Positions 1-9,087 of a stretch of 32,679 bases of DNA are shown here, one piece after another (the first letter of the stretch is position 1; every line of letters begins with the position of its first letter). The stretch covers positions 1 to 32,679 of the forward strand of contig JAJZJL010000047.1 of NCBI GenBank assembly GCA_021810145.1. Direction: 5' to 3'. The stretch is from Planctomycetota bacterium. Its GTDB lineage: Bacteria > Planctomycetota > Phycisphaerae > WQYP01. A model generated the notes under the pieces. The model made no database searches. It was not told where the DNA came from and worked only from the letters and a program-made list of their open reading frames with translations. The position numbers were made by a program, and so were the translations under genes.

Positions 1-84
1 CGCGTGGAAGTTCATGGTACCGAACAAACCGTCGCCTACGATGCCGACGATCACCGCCCGGGCTACCGCAAAGCGGACTATTAG
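1..84 (+). CDS. C-terminal end of an unrecognised protein (partial)
   Basis: The first frame is open from the window edge to a TAG at 82-84 and gives 27 residues rich in charged and aromatic residues, ending in RKADY. The true start lies outside the window. No family can be assigned from so short a tail. It is called only because the frame is open from base 1 and ends before a stretch without coding signal; chance openness over 27 codons cannot be excluded. Confidence 0.35.
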   Translation, partial: RVEVHGTEQTVAYDADDHRPGYRKADY

Positions 85-234
85 GAAAATGCCAATGAGC
101 CGCCGGGGATCAGACAGGCCGGGGCCGTCACTGAATGGCCGTAAGACGCGATCCCAATAGCTTTGTGTGTACCCGCTAAACCAGATTGGCCCGCGCCGGA
201 CCTCAATCCAACCGTGGTGCGGACAGGTGTGCGT

Positions 235-571
235 CACGCAATGACTGCTTTGATAAATAGTCCGCCTTCGTCGGCCAACGGAAAATCACCGGCGTTGCGT
301 CGGCGATCCATCTGCCGTTTTATCGCATGCGCGAGGTTGTCGATGCCGCAATGGGCTGAATCGGCCAATTCATCGCCAAGGTGCGGCGGTACATCGGGAT
401 ACTCCTGGGTCTGTCCTTGCTGCGCGACATCATCAAAACTGAAACAGGGCCACCCGAACGGGGATTTTGGGCGGCCATGGTTTTGCCCATTTGCCGTGCA
501 CCAGTTACCACGTCCACAGGAAAGACCTTCAATGCCGCGTCCAGGTGCGTCGCCAGAGCGCCTGTTGGCAA
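235..571 (-). pseudogene. Decayed DUF4143-type AAA ATPase fragment
   Basis: Two minus-strand frames together resemble the first third of the DUF4143/AAA_14 ATPases common in bacterial accessory DNA. The upstream frame (about 571-475) reads HLDAALKVFPVDVVTGARQ followed by MGKT, a Walker A motif in the context typical of this family. After a frame change the neighbouring frame (about 475-235) reads FSFDDVAQQ, which matches the usual V/SFDD strand. It then reads LAHAIKRQMDRRRNAGDFPL, which matches the conserved stretch before the family's TGSANLL motif, degraded here. The rest of the protein (normally about 380-420 residues, with the C-terminal DUF4143 domain) is missing. The fragment is frameshifted and truncated, so it is almost certainly non-functional. 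The palindrome at 571-602 sits immediately upstream of its 5' end. Confidence 0.55.
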
Positions 572-602
572 TGTATCGATTGCATGAATGCAATCGATAC
601 AT
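571..602. repeat. Perfect 15-bp inverted repeat, probable operator
   Basis: Arms ATGTATCGATTGCAT (571-585) and ATGCAATCGATACAT (588-602) are exact reverse complements separated by GA. The site lies at the 5' edge of the decayed ATPase fragment. The two-base gap is too short for a good RNA hairpin, so a dimeric DNA-binding protein site is the more natural reading. Similar palindromes often precede ATPase or toxin-antitoxin genes, but no regulator gene is seen here. The function is inferred. Confidence 0.6.
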
Positions 603-614
603 CAATTGAAGACG

Positions 615-637
615 ATCTATTGACAGCGCCAATAGAT
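615..637. repeat. 8-bp inverted repeat with 7-nt spacer
   Basis: ATCTATTG (615-622) and CAATAGAT (630-637) are exact inverted copies around ACAGCGC. It lies between the 571-602 palindrome and the 3' end of bcp. No T-run follows on either strand, so it is not a convincing intrinsic terminator. It could be a second operator half-site of the decayed locus or a weak 3' structure for bcp. Confidence 0.4.
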
Positions 638-692
638 TGTTAAGCCTTAAAAGATCTATGGGCTTGGGCAATCAAACATGTACTGCAACGAC

Positions 693-1160
693 TCATGCGA
701 TTGCCGCCAATGCCGCCAGTACCTCGCTGTGATGATCTTCAACTTTTACTTTAGGGAAAATCTTGGCGATTTTGCCTTTGCCGTCAATGATAAACGTGGT
801 GCGTTCAATGCCCATATATTTTTTGCCGTACATGGATTTTTCCTTCCATACGCCATACGCTTCGGCTACCGCGTGGTCGATATCCGCGAGCAAGGCAAAG
901 GGCAGATTGAATTTTTTCTGGAATTTCTCATGGCTCGCTACATTGTCCGGGCTTACACCAAGCACCACCGCCCCGGCCTTTTCCAGATCTGCAATGCCGT
1001 CACGGAAATTGCAGGCCTCTTTGGTGCAGCCGGGCGTATCATCCTTGGGGTAAAAATAAAGGACGATTTTTTTTCCTTTTAAGTCCTTTAAGCCGATCGT
1101 TTGACCGCCGGTGCTGGAAAGTGAAAATGCGGGGGCCGGATCTTTTTCCTTGAGAGTCAT
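693..1160 (-). CDS. bcp: Thioredoxin-dependent peroxiredoxin (BCP/PrxQ type)
   Basis: A 155-residue protein of full family length that reduces hydrogen peroxide and organic hydroperoxides in the cytoplasm using thioredoxin. The AhpC/TSA fold spans nearly the whole chain. The motif [13 protein letters not shown] places the peroxidatic cysteine at Cys45 and the resolving cysteine at Cys50, the five-residue spacing of atypical 2-Cys PrxQ enzymes. The conserved active-site arginine is Arg120 in GIERTTF. There is no signal peptide. The ATG at 1160 is preceded by AAAGGAA at a suitable distance. It stands alone, with 288 bases separating it from mqnC on the same strand. No OxyR or Fur-like site is obvious. 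Confidence 0.95.
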   Translation of the reverse strand: MTLKEKDPAPAFSLSSTGGQTIGLKDLKGKKIVLYFYPKDDTPGCTKEACNFRDGIADLEKAGAVVLGVSPDNVASHEKFQKKFNLPFALLADIDHAVAEAYGVWKEKSMYGKKYMGIERTTFIIDGKGKIAKIFPKVKVEDHHSEVLAALAAIA

Positions 1161-1448
1161 AATAAAATTCCTTTTAATTCAAGCCACTGCTCAACTTTGT
1201 GCCCAATAGTAGGCGCGGGGAGTTAAAAAGACCAGCCGATCGGAAGAAAACTGATTCGTTTTAAATGGCAATGGTTGCATCTGGGGACGGCGTTCCGTCA
1301 CCGCTCACCGGCCCGGATCACAGAAACACGAAATCTGAAATCCGGCCTTCTATCACAGCACTGGTCCGCGGGCATGTTGCGGCTTTACAACCTTTGTGCC
1401 GCGCCATGCCGTTGCCACGGTTACCGGTTGGCTATAACCAAGCACCGA
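1161..1448. other. Intergenic stretch between bcp and mqnC
   Basis: I see no gene, strong hairpin or repeat here. The bcp ribosome-binding site lies at its left end. Short open frames on the plus strand near 1265-1508 have no ribosome-binding site and no recognisable protein pattern. Confidence 0.5.
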
Positions 1449-2813
1449 TCAGAGGTTTGTTTTATCCGGGGATTCCCGGTTGGCAATGCGCGGGGCGCTG
1501 ATGGTTAATTCGATGGCTTTGTATTGGGCGGCGGCTTCCGGAGTAATCTCGTGCTGTCGCTTGGGAAACACGCCGGCCGGGCGCGGTTGTAAATCCGGCG
1601 ATTGCGGGCCGTCATGGCGTTTAAGTACGTTATAAAACTGATTGCGCTGGGCCGGAATCCAGCCGCTGTCCCGGATCAGGCGGCAGATCATTTCCTCTGA
1701 AAGGCGGAAGGATGTGCCGGCACTGGAGACCACGTTTTCCTCCATCATGACGCTGCCCATATCGTTGGCGCCGAAGAACAGGGCCAACTGTCCAATCTTC
1801 GGTCCCATGGTAACCCAACTGCTTTGCAGGTTGCGGACATTATCCAGATACAGCCGGGAAAGCGCCAGCATGCGCAGATATTCATTGGCATCCGCCAGAC
1901 GCACGGTTCGACCGTTGTCGAATTCAAACGGTATGCCGGAATCAGGGTTCCATTTGCGTTTGTTATCCAGGGGCGTATTGTCAGGCTGATACGTCCAATG
2001 AATAAAGGCCGTGTAATGGGCGGGAGCATTGGCCAGAGCCCAGTCCTGCCGCTCGCGCAGGTGCCGGATATGATCAATTCGATCTTCGATGGTTTCAATG
2101 TGGCCGATCAACATCGTGGCGCTGGTGTGCATGCCAAGTTTGTGAGCTTCGGTCATCACATCCAGCCATTGATCCCCGGAGCATTTGCCCGGACCAATAC
2201 GGGATCGCACGCGATCGGAAAATATTTCCCCGCCGCCACCGGGAACGGTGGCAAGGCCGGCGGCCTTAAAGCGTTTGAGCACTTCAGCGACGGGCATGTT
2301 GAAGAATCGCGAAAATTCAACAAATTCCGGCGGGCTGAACGCATGGATATGCACAGACGGGAATTTTTCCCGGATGCCGCGCAGCAGCTGCTCATAATAA
2401 CTGATCGGCAAAGCTGGATTCATTCCGCCCTGCATGAGTATCTGGGTGCCGCCGATGCTGACAAGTTCGCGGATTTTTTCATAAATTTGGTCATAACTAA
2501 GGGTGTAGGCGTCGTGGGCTTCCGGATCGTTGCGTTTAAAAGCGCAAAAGGTGCAGCGGGCGGTGCAGATATTGGTGTAATTGATGTTCCGGTCAATGAC
2601 ATAGGTGCGGTAATCTTCCGGATGCAGTCGCCGGCTGACGGCCATGGCCCAGCGGCCCAGATCAATAAGCGGGGCATGACGGTATAATTCATCGAACTGC
2701 GCTTCTGTGAGCCGGGCTTTGCCATCAATTACCGCGTGAATATCAAATCCCGGCCGATAGCCGGTGTGGTGATGCATGGGCGGAATGAGCACATTGGTAT
2801 TAAATTCGATCAT
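1449..2813 (-). CDS. mqnC: Cyclic dehypoxanthinyl futalosine synthase (MqnC), radical SAM
   Basis: Catalyses the radical cyclisation of dehypoxanthine futalosine in the futalosine route to menaquinone. The radical SAM cluster motif is Cys83, Cys87 and Cys90 (ICTARCTFCAF). Downstream, ILMQGGMNP, the FSPPE segment, PGGGGEI and the YQPDNTPL motif match MqnC rather than its paralogue MqnE (which has AFTAVE and lacks QPxNTPL). At 454 residues it is longer than typical MqnC (about 360-400). The extra length is an N-terminal lead of about 20 residues and a poorly conserved tail after about residue 400. The chosen ATG at 2813 has a weak GGAAA upstream; Met13 is an alternative start. No other mqn gene is in the window, so the pathway is scattered, as is common outside Actinobacteria. 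Confidence 0.9.
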   Translation of the reverse strand: MIEFNTNVLIPPMHHHTGYRPGFDIHAVIDGKARLTEAQFDELYRHAPLIDLGRWAMAVSRRLHPEDYRTYVIDRNINYTNICTARCTFCAFKRNDPEAHDAYTLSYDQIYEKIRELVSIGGTQILMQGGMNPALPISYYEQLLRGIREKFPSVHIHAFSPPEFVEFSRFFNMPVAEVLKRFKAAGLATVPGGGGEIFSDRVRSRIGPGKCSGDQWLDVMTEAHKLGMHTSATMLIGHIETIEDRIDHIRHLRERQDWALANAPAHYTAFIHWTYQPDNTPLDNKRKWNPDSGIPFEFDNGRTVRLADANEYLRMLALSRLYLDNVRNLQSSWVTMGPKIGQLALFFGANDMGSVMMEENVVSSAGTSFRLSEEMICRLIRDSGWIPAQRNQFYNVLKRHDGPQSPDLQPRPAGVFPKRQHEITPEAAAQYKAIELTISAPRIANRESPDKTNL

Positions 2814-2969
2814 GAGAGTCGATTTCCAAACCAGCTAACAGGGTTACAATCAAAACCGGGAAATCCAACATTCCCGCCATTCCTGCCGGGTTAGATCATA
2901 GTGTTTCAGCCCCCAATCGGGCAAGTGAGGCGAACTGGACTGGGCGTGGATATACTATAAGGAGATTTG

Positions 2970-3098
2970 ATGATCACCTTTTGCGGCAGGGCAGAGGGCT
3001 TGGCTGGGGGTGATGCGGGGAATGTTGGTACCGGTTCTGGCCGGAATCTTACGGGGCCGCGGTTCCAACGTTTTACGGTGACAGGAATTAAACAATGA
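2970..3098 (+). CDS. Possible 42-aa leader ORF coupled to the AsmA-like gene
   Basis: An ATG at 2970 sits five bases after a perfect AAGGAG (2959-2964). It opens a 42-codon frame that ends with TGA at 3096-3098, overlapping the ATG of the AsmA-like gene as ATGA. A strong ribosome-binding site plus this junction is the usual sign of translational coupling. The peptide starts MITFCGRAEG, is rich in glycine, and has no signal peptide or known motif. TATACT at 2951-2956 resembles a -10 box but would start transcription inside the ribosome-binding site, so the real promoter is probably elsewhere. It may be a genuine small protein, a coupling leader or chance. Confidence 0.4.
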   Translation: MITFCGRAEGLAGGDAGNVGTGSGRNLTGPRFQRFTVTGIKQ

Positions 3099-6000
3099 CT
3101 GAGAATAAGGATTCCACGAATTCGGCAGCGGGGGCCGGCGGAAATGCCGGCAGGTCAACTGGCACGTCAGCCAACAAACCTGTGCGCAAACGGCGGCGCT
3201 GGCCCATGGTGGCGGGAATTGTCGTGCTGCTGTTGCTGCTGCTGGTTTTGGCCATTCCAAGCATGTTATGCACCGGACCTGGCGTGCGGTTGATTGAATC
3301 TCAAATAAACTCACGAATAAGCGGCAGCGTGCAAATCGGGCGCATATCCCTGGGCTGGTTCACACCGGTAAAGCTCAACCGCGTAACATTGAAAGACCCC
3401 AACGGGGATGTTGTGGTTGGTGATCTGCAGGTCATTACGCAGCGCAGTATTCTGGCTCTGATATCCAACTGGCATAACCTTGGAAAAATTGCCATTGATA
3501 TAAAGACTCTGAAACTCAGTCAGGACAGCAACAAGAATCTTAACCTCATGCAGGCGCTGGCGAACCCGCATCCGGCGGTTGCCCCGGTGGCCGGCACACA
3601 GCCCGTTGCAGCCCCCGCAGCGCCGGCGGCTGGTACCGGTTCCTCCATTCCCGCAATCAACACCACACTGACGCTGACGCTGGCGGATGCATCTTTTACC
3701 GCGCCGAATCTTCAGCCGTTCCAGGCCCGCAACACCCGTCTGGAGGTATCACTTGATACGCTGGATAACAAGCCCGTGGAGGTGCGGTTTGCCACTGCGG
3801 CGGGAGTGGGAAGCCAGGCTCCCAGTCAAATCCGTCTTGCCGCGACCCTTAATGCCATAACCGGTGGAAAAGTCCGGGCGGCAGATCAGATAACCGGAAA
3901 TGTGACAGCGGACATTGAGAAACTGAATCTCGCGGCCCTTTCCCCCGTGTTGAGCATGGCCGGTGTGCAGCTTTCGCCCGGCGGTGTTTTGACCTTGGCG
4001 ATAGCGGGAAAAATTCCTTCGCCGGGTACCGGCTCCGTGGATGGTAATATAGTGGTTGATAATGCCGCATTATCCGGTGCGATGTTAAAAGGCGACGCGC
4101 CTGAACTCGGCACGCTTCGCATGCCGCTGAATGTGTCCTGGAAAAATGATGCCTACGAGATTAAAGCCTTGGGAATTCAGACTGCCCTTGGCGGAGCCTC
4201 GGTTACGGGGCATGGCTCCATTGCCACAATACTGGCGGTACTGCACCATAACGCCGGGGCGGAAAAGCTTGCGGTATTGAATATTACCGCTTCGGCACCG
4301 TTGGCGCAAACGCTTTCGGCTCTGCCGCACGTCATTACATTGCCCGCCGGGGTTCATTTTGTCGGTGGTCAAACGGCATTGACCGCGAGCGTCAGTCTGG
4401 GGAATCCGTCCGGCGGGGCCATTGTGCCTGCGGCTGGCACCCTGCCGGCGGTAACAAGCGACGTTCAATTCGCCATTCAGCCATTGCACTGGACACAGGC
4501 CAACGGTGGCCCGGCAGGTTCCGCTGCGGTAACGGGGAAGGTGGCATTTAATACGCTGGGAAAGCCCGTGCAGGCCAATGTTCATCTGCATGTTGCGCAG
4601 GGGACGGCCAAGCCGGCCGATTTCTCACTGGTTGCCGATTTAACAGCCATAAAGAATGGCCGGATTCTGCCGCTGAATCAATTAACCGGGCAACTGAAAC
4701 TGCTGGTGGCCAATCTGGATCTTACGGCCATTGATCAGATTTTGCCGCGTACCAGCCGATCCATTGTGTTTCATGGTGTGGTTAACGGAAGCGTTTCGGT
4801 CAACGCGCCGAAAGCGGGCAGCGGAGAGATTTCCGGGCCGTTGACAATCACTGATTGCGCGCTTGGCGGAAATATGCTGAAATCCGACCGGCCGCAAATC
4901 GGGACGGTCACATTGCCTTTGAATATCTCATGGAAGGGTACGCGCTTTGACCTGGGATCAGTGGGGATTCAATCAGAGAATCTGCGCATGCTGGTTTCCG
5001 GTAATGCCACTTTGGCGGAACTTCAGGCGATACAGAAGAATCAGGCCAACTGGGGTTCCTCCGGTCTGCATGTAAGCACATACTGCAATCTCGGCTGGCT
5101 GGCTTCCAGTTTTCACAACACTCTGGGGCTGGAAAAACTGGGTTTGCGGTTGCGGCATGGCATGATGAATCTGCAGGCCGACCTGACCAGCGACGCGACG
5201 AAATCAACAGGCCGCGAAACGCTTGCCCTGACCGACTTACGCGGTACCTGGAAAAACACGCCGTTTGTGATTAATCCAGTTCAGCTTGGTGCGGAATTTC
5301 AACGGCAGGGCAGCAGGTGGAATTTACTCAAAGGTGTTATGAATCAGGCCGCGACTCCCGATGGTAAGCCGGAACGCACGCCTCAGCTCAATGTGGTCCT
5401 TACCGGGCAGCCCACCGGGGCGTACGCGCTGAGCCTGCAGGCGGTTTTGGCGAATCTGGCACAGGAGGCGTCACCCTTTGTTGCGCTCAACGGCCGCAGC
5501 GTTGCCGGAACGTTGGATGTTAACGCAACAACGGCGGATATTTTTGCTCCGAAAATTCCTTATCATCTCACTGTGACGGTCAATCAATTAGCCCTGGGCC
5601 TGGGGCAGGGAAAGCCGATGATCACCGAACCGGCAGTGACGCTTCGCAGTGACGGCATGTTGCTTTCGCCGCATGGCGCAGTTACCGCAGTTCAAAGCAC
5701 TTTTGCTGTGCAAACGGCCGAAATCAACATTCCCAAAGGCCACGTCGAATTGCAGAAAGCCGCCGCGGGATGGGTTGTACCTGCCGCTCAGGCTGATATT
5801 GCCCGCATTAATCTTTCGCGTGTAATGCAAATTGCCACCATGTTTTCGCCGGCCCTGGCGGATGACGATATTGGCGGAACCGTTGAAAATTCGGTGATTG
5901 CCGCCAGTTATAAACCCGGCTTGGTAAACGTATCAAAGCTGCACCTGGAAATGAATAATCTAAGCTTCCGTAGCGCCATGCCCAAGGCTTCGACGGCGCA

Positions 6001-7531
6001 ATTTGTGGAACCGAAATTAACCGTTGATCTCGCGTGTGACGCGGCGATGGGCAAGGCGGCGAATCTTCACATTTCCACGTTGGCAATTAACACCTCCGAC
6101 GGAGCCATTGATGTCAGCGCGCCTGAGCCTGTTTCGCTGCAGACCGGGGCCGCAATGGCGGCCAAGATACCGGCGTTCACCATTCGGGCGGATCTGCTGA
6201 AATTTGTGCCGCTGCTGGAGGCATTGGGCAAACTCAAGGCCGGCTCAAAGTTACAGGGCGCTTTGGCGCTAAAAGGGGCGGCGGAGACTGTCGGATCGGC
6301 AACGCATCCGGACTCCACGATCCGTCTGACGCTTGACGGCGGTGTCAGTAATTATCAGCTCACGCTTCCCGGAAGTTCCGCAATCCTTCCACCGGACAAT
6401 CTTTCTCTGGCGGTTTCAGGATTGCTCAATATGTCAACGACAACATTTACATGTCTTGATAACTGCACGATCGGTGAACATGCGGTAACCGGTCCGGGCG
6501 GAAATGTCATTCAATTCAACAAAGGTAGTGTGATTGCCTGGTCGTATAAATCGCCGGAGAATATCAGCGGTGAGATTACCTATGATCTGGCTCGCATTGA
6601 GGCCCTGGTGGGCCCCATGCTCCCGGCAGGATTGACCATGGCGGGTAAACATACCATGAAATTGCGCGTAACCGGTCAACTCACCGCCGATGCGGGCTTG
6701 CGGCAGTTCCGTAAACTGGAAATAGCCCGGACCGCCCTGGGGTTTGACAAAATCGCCATCGACGGCCTGACCTTGGGTCCCGGGCAAATTCCCTTTGAAG
6801 AGTCAGGGGGAACGCTTCAGTTGATTCCCAGCGCCATTCCAGCGAATAAAGGGACGTTCAACACCGGCGGTCATATCGATTTTAATCTTGCGTCGCCGCA
6901 GTACGTGCTCACCAAACCCCTGGCACTGGTGAACAACGTGGAGATCAACGCGGCTCTGGGCGGCAGTTTGCTGAACTTTCTGCCCCTGGCGTGGGGTGGT
7001 GGCAACAGTTCCGGCGCCTTGCGGCTTTCGGGTATCGTCAACCTGCAATTGCAGAACGCCGCGTTGCCTCTGAATTTTGCGCAGCTCAAGCAAACCGGTA
7101 CGCTCGCCGGTACCGTCAGCGCAACGCACATTACCTCAGATTCACCGTTGTTTACCCTGATCGGAAACAGCATGGGGCCGCTTGTCAGCAATGGCGGATC
7201 GGGCATGGTCATGAAGGACAGCGGCATTCGGCCAACGGCATTTAACCTTAAGCAGGGAAAAATCTATTATCAAAATCTCCAGGTGCTGCTGGTGAGTTTT
7301 GGTATGGAATTCTCCGGCTGGGTGGGACTGGATCAAACCCTGCATCAGGATGTTAACATAACCGGGGCCGGGATTACCCTGCCGATTCCCTTAAGCATTG
7401 ACGGTACCACCAGTAAGCCGCAATTGCACCTTAGCGCCAAGCCATTGAAAAATATCGGTAACGATATTGGCAACACGCTTAAAAATGCGCCCGGCATCAT
7501 CCATAATCTTAATAATCTTTTCGGTCACTGA
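3095..7531 (+). CDS. Very large AsmA-like inner-membrane-anchored protein
   Basis: A 1478-residue protein with a short basic cytoplasmic N-terminus (RKRRRWP, about 31-37), one transmembrane helix (about 38-58) and a long periplasmic part. The segment after the helix has the AsmA-family look (IESQINSRISGSVQIGRISL, then LNRVTLKDPNG). The C-terminus resembles the AsmA-like C-terminal domain, with an amphipathic end (IGNTLKNAPGIIHNLNNLF). AsmA/TamB/YhdP-type proteins form long beta-rich grooves that are thought to move phospholipids between membranes, so a role in outer-membrane lipid homeostasis is inferred. There is an internal repeat: MLKGD at residue 330 and MLKSD at 594 each lead into a matching G-T-LPLN-SWK-GIQ pattern. 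The start is supported by AGGAA eight bases upstream. Alanine-rich linkers occur near 165-190. Confidence 0.75.
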   Translation: MTENKDSTNSAAGAGGNAGRSTGTSANKPVRKRRRWPMVAGIVVLLLLLLVLAIPSMLCTGPGVRLIESQINSRISGSVQIGRISLGWFTPVKLNRVTLKDPNGDVVVGDLQVITQRSILALISNWHNLGKIAIDIKTLKLSQDSNKNLNLMQALANPHPAVAPVAGTQPVAAPAAPAAGTGSSIPAINTTLTLTLADASFTAPNLQPFQARNTRLEVSLDTLDNKPVEVRFATAAGVGSQAPSQIRLAATLNAITGGKVRAADQITGNVTADIEKLNLAALSPVLSMAGVQLSPGGVLTLAIAGKIPSPGTGSVDGNIVVDNAALSGAMLKGDAPELGTLRMPLNVSWKNDAYEIKALGIQTALGGASVTGHGSIATILAVLHHNAGAEKLAVLNITASAPLAQTLSALPHVITLPAGVHFVGGQTALTASVSLGNPSGGAIVPAAGTLPAVTSDVQFAIQPLHWTQANGGPAGSAAVTGKVAFNTLGKPVQANVHLHVAQGTAKPADFSLVADLTAIKNGRILPLNQLTGQLKLLVANLDLTAIDQILPRTSRSIVFHGVVNGSVSVNAPKAGSGEISGPLTITDCALGGNMLKSDRPQIGTVTLPLNISWKGTRFDLGSVGIQSENLRMLVSGNATLAELQAIQKNQANWGSSGLHVSTYCNLGWLASSFHNTLGLEKLGLRLRHGMMNLQADLTSDATKSTGRETLALTDLRGTWKNTPFVINPVQLGAEFQRQGSRWNLLKGVMNQAATPDGKPERTPQLNVVLTGQPTGAYALSLQAVLANLAQEASPFVALNGRSVAGTLDVNATTADIFAPKIPYHLTVTVNQLALGLGQGKPMITEPAVTLRSDGMLLSPHGAVTAVQSTFAVQTAEINIPKGHVELQKAAAGWVVPAAQADIARINLSRVMQIATMFSPALADDDIGGTVENSVIAASYKPGLVNVSKLHLEMNNLSFRSAMPKASTAQFVEPKLTVDLACDAAMGKAANLHISTLAINTSDGAIDVSAPEPVSLQTGAAMAAKIPAFTIRADLLKFVPLLEALGKLKAGSKLQGALALKGAAETVGSATHPDSTIRLTLDGGVSNYQLTLPGSSAILPPDNLSLAVSGLLNMSTTTFTCLDNCTIGEHAVTGPGGNVIQFNKGSVIAWSYKSPENISGEITYDLARIEALVGPMLPAGLTMAGKHTMKLRVTGQLTADAGLRQFRKLEIARTALGFDKIAIDGLTLGPGQIPFEESGGTLQLIPSAIPANKGTFNTGGHIDFNLASPQYVLTKPLALVNNVEINAALGGSLLNFLPLAWGGGNSSGALRLSGIVNLQLQNAALPLNFAQLKQTGTLAGTVSATHITSDSPLFTLIGNSMGPLVSNGGSGMVMKDSGIRPTAFNLKQGKIYYQNLQVLLVSFGMEFSGWVGLDQTLHQDVNITGAGITLPIPLSIDGTTSKPQLHLSAKPLKNIGNDIGNTLKNAPGIIHNLNNLFGH

Positions 7532-7658
7532 TGCAGGCGTAACGGTGCGTTGTATGACTTTGAAACGCGACAGTTGAAATCCGGGATTCGAGACTCGATG
7601 GGTGAGTTCTGACATGTCATAGTTGAATCGTGCAATAACGCATGTGAGCGTTGCCCGG

Positions 7659-8912
7659 TCATTTCACCGTCGCTTCAGTAGTGCATCCGCACCACGCCAA
7701 AGCGGATACTGCCGTCAGCAGCAAGGCGCACGCCAGCAACGCCAGGCCGATAGTGACATTGATGGATCCGGTTGCGGCCATCGGCCTTGGCAATGGCGTC
7801 GGGCCGGTCGCACCCGAGCCGGATGGTCGCCACACGGCCATCTGCGCATCCGGTCCGGGCAATTGTTGCAGTTCGGCGATAACATTGGCAAAAAAGATGA
7901 CAAAAGATGCGTGATCCGCCCAGGTGCTCCATGGGGAATTTTCCCGCCCGGCCAGCCACAACCATGTTTGCCCCCTTGCCCGGTCGTGTCGTTCCGCCAG
8001 CCAGGCGTGGCCATTGTAATTTATCAGCGTGTGCCAGTGTGAATCGCGCCTGGCGATCACGATCTTTCGCACCAATACGCCCTTCGGATCAACCGCCTGC
8101 ATCAAGGAATTGTGATCATCAACCCTCAGCGAATGCCGAGTGGTAACTGTCCGTTCCATTATCGGCTTAAGCCCCGGGCCAGGTGTGTTGCCCAACAATA
8201 CAAATGTGCTGTCGGTTATGCCGCGCACAATCGCCGGATTGAATTGCCGTTGATGGATAATCCAGATGGCTCGCTCCGGCCGGTCGTCATGCGGTGTCAC
8301 CTCCGGCAAAGCCGCAAAGAGGCGCAGGAACGCCGCGGGTGGGGTGCCGATGAAATGAGCCGCAATTGTTCTGACGCCCGATGACCTCCGCAGTACCAAG
8401 TGAGCCACCGTTTGATGGGTCTGCTGCAGTGTCACGTCCATGCGACGCGTGGCTGTAATCGGAGAAATATCAATGCCTTTCTGTATGGTTGCCCCTGATA
8501 CGCGCCGCTGGAATTGCTGCCGCAATGTTGTGACAACGACACGATACCGAGAGGCGCCCGTTATTCCCGGCGCGCGGATAAAGAGATCAACGGCCTGACT
8601 GTTTCCAGGCCAACTGCGGCCTCTGGCTTGAAGAGCTACCTTGGGAGGATGCCGGGGTTTTGATTCGGCTATTTGCAGTCTCGGCGCACTTAAGGCCGTT
8701 GCGGCAAGAATTGCCGCCGCGAGAATCAGCACCCATGGCCAATCTGCCCTGGATTTCTCTCTGCCGGCATTATGCGGTGTTTCGGCGGGCCAGAATTCAA
8801 GTATGGTGAAGGAGTATAAGGCCTTGCGGGCGGTGCGAAGCAGAAACCACCCGGCAACCGCAAGCACGGCAGGAAGTATCAGTAGCTCTGGATGTAGAAA
8901 AACGAGATTCAT
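7659..8912 (-). CDS. BatA-type N-terminal membrane protein without a VWA domain
   Basis: A 417-residue protein that opens with FLHPELLILPAVLAVAGWFL, the characteristic start of the BatA/aerotolerance regulator N-terminal domain. Helices are expected at about 8-26 and 59-76, and a third near 384-407 close to the C-terminus. The roughly 300-residue extracytoplasmic middle shows no MIDAS motif (DxSxS) of a von Willebrand A domain, so this is not a canonical BatA. Planctomycetes encode many such BatA-headed proteins, often beside MoxR and DUF58 genes, but neither is adjacent here. The ATG at 8912 follows AGGGA with seven bases between. It diverges from the gene at 9088 and converges on the AsmA-like gene. 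No specific function can be given. Confidence 0.6.
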   Translation of the reverse strand: MNLVFLHPELLILPAVLAVAGWFLLRTARKALYSFTILEFWPAETPHNAGREKSRADWPWVLILAAAILAATALSAPRLQIAESKPRHPPKVALQARGRSWPGNSQAVDLFIRAPGITGASRYRVVVTTLRQQFQRRVSGATIQKGIDISPITATRRMDVTLQQTHQTVAHLVLRRSSGVRTIAAHFIGTPPAAFLRLFAALPEVTPHDDRPERAIWIIHQRQFNPAIVRGITDSTFVLLGNTPGPGLKPIMERTVTTRHSLRVDDHNSLMQAVDPKGVLVRKIVIARRDSHWHTLINYNGHAWLAERHDRARGQTWLWLAGRENSPWSTWADHASFVIFFANVIAELQQLPGPDAQMAVWRPSGSGATGPTPLPRPMAATGSINVTIGLALLACALLLTAVSALAWCGCTTEATVK

Positions 8913-9003
8913 CAGCCATTCCCTAACGCTTGTCTTTTATATGATACGGGATTTGCCGGCCCATGAAATTGTGAAAAAAATATATAAAAAATCGCTGTGG
9001 TGA

Positions 9004-9032
9004 TTGTAGATACGCCTCCGGGTCGATACATT
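9004..9032 (+). promoter_or_regulatory. Candidate sigma70-type promoter
   Basis: TTGTAG (9004-9009) and TACATT (9027-9032) are separated by 17 bases, 55 bases before the ATG at 9088. An A/T-rich tract (AAAAAAATATATAAAAAA, about 8973-8990) lies just upstream and could act as an UP-like element. The match is moderate and based on inspection only. Confidence 0.3.
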
Positions 9033-9087
9033 ACCATATACGCGGAATCCAAGCTGTTTTCAGCCGCGCGGTTTTTCGGGGTGTTGC

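Noticed and set aside
1824..2687. A 287-codon open frame on the plus strand opposite mqnC
   Set aside because: It is antisense to a well-supported radical SAM enzyme and has no protein-like pattern of its own.
2951..2956. TATACT as a -10 promoter element for the AsmA-like gene
   Set aside because: No -35 match lies at the right distance, and transcription would start within the ribosome-binding site of the small ORF.
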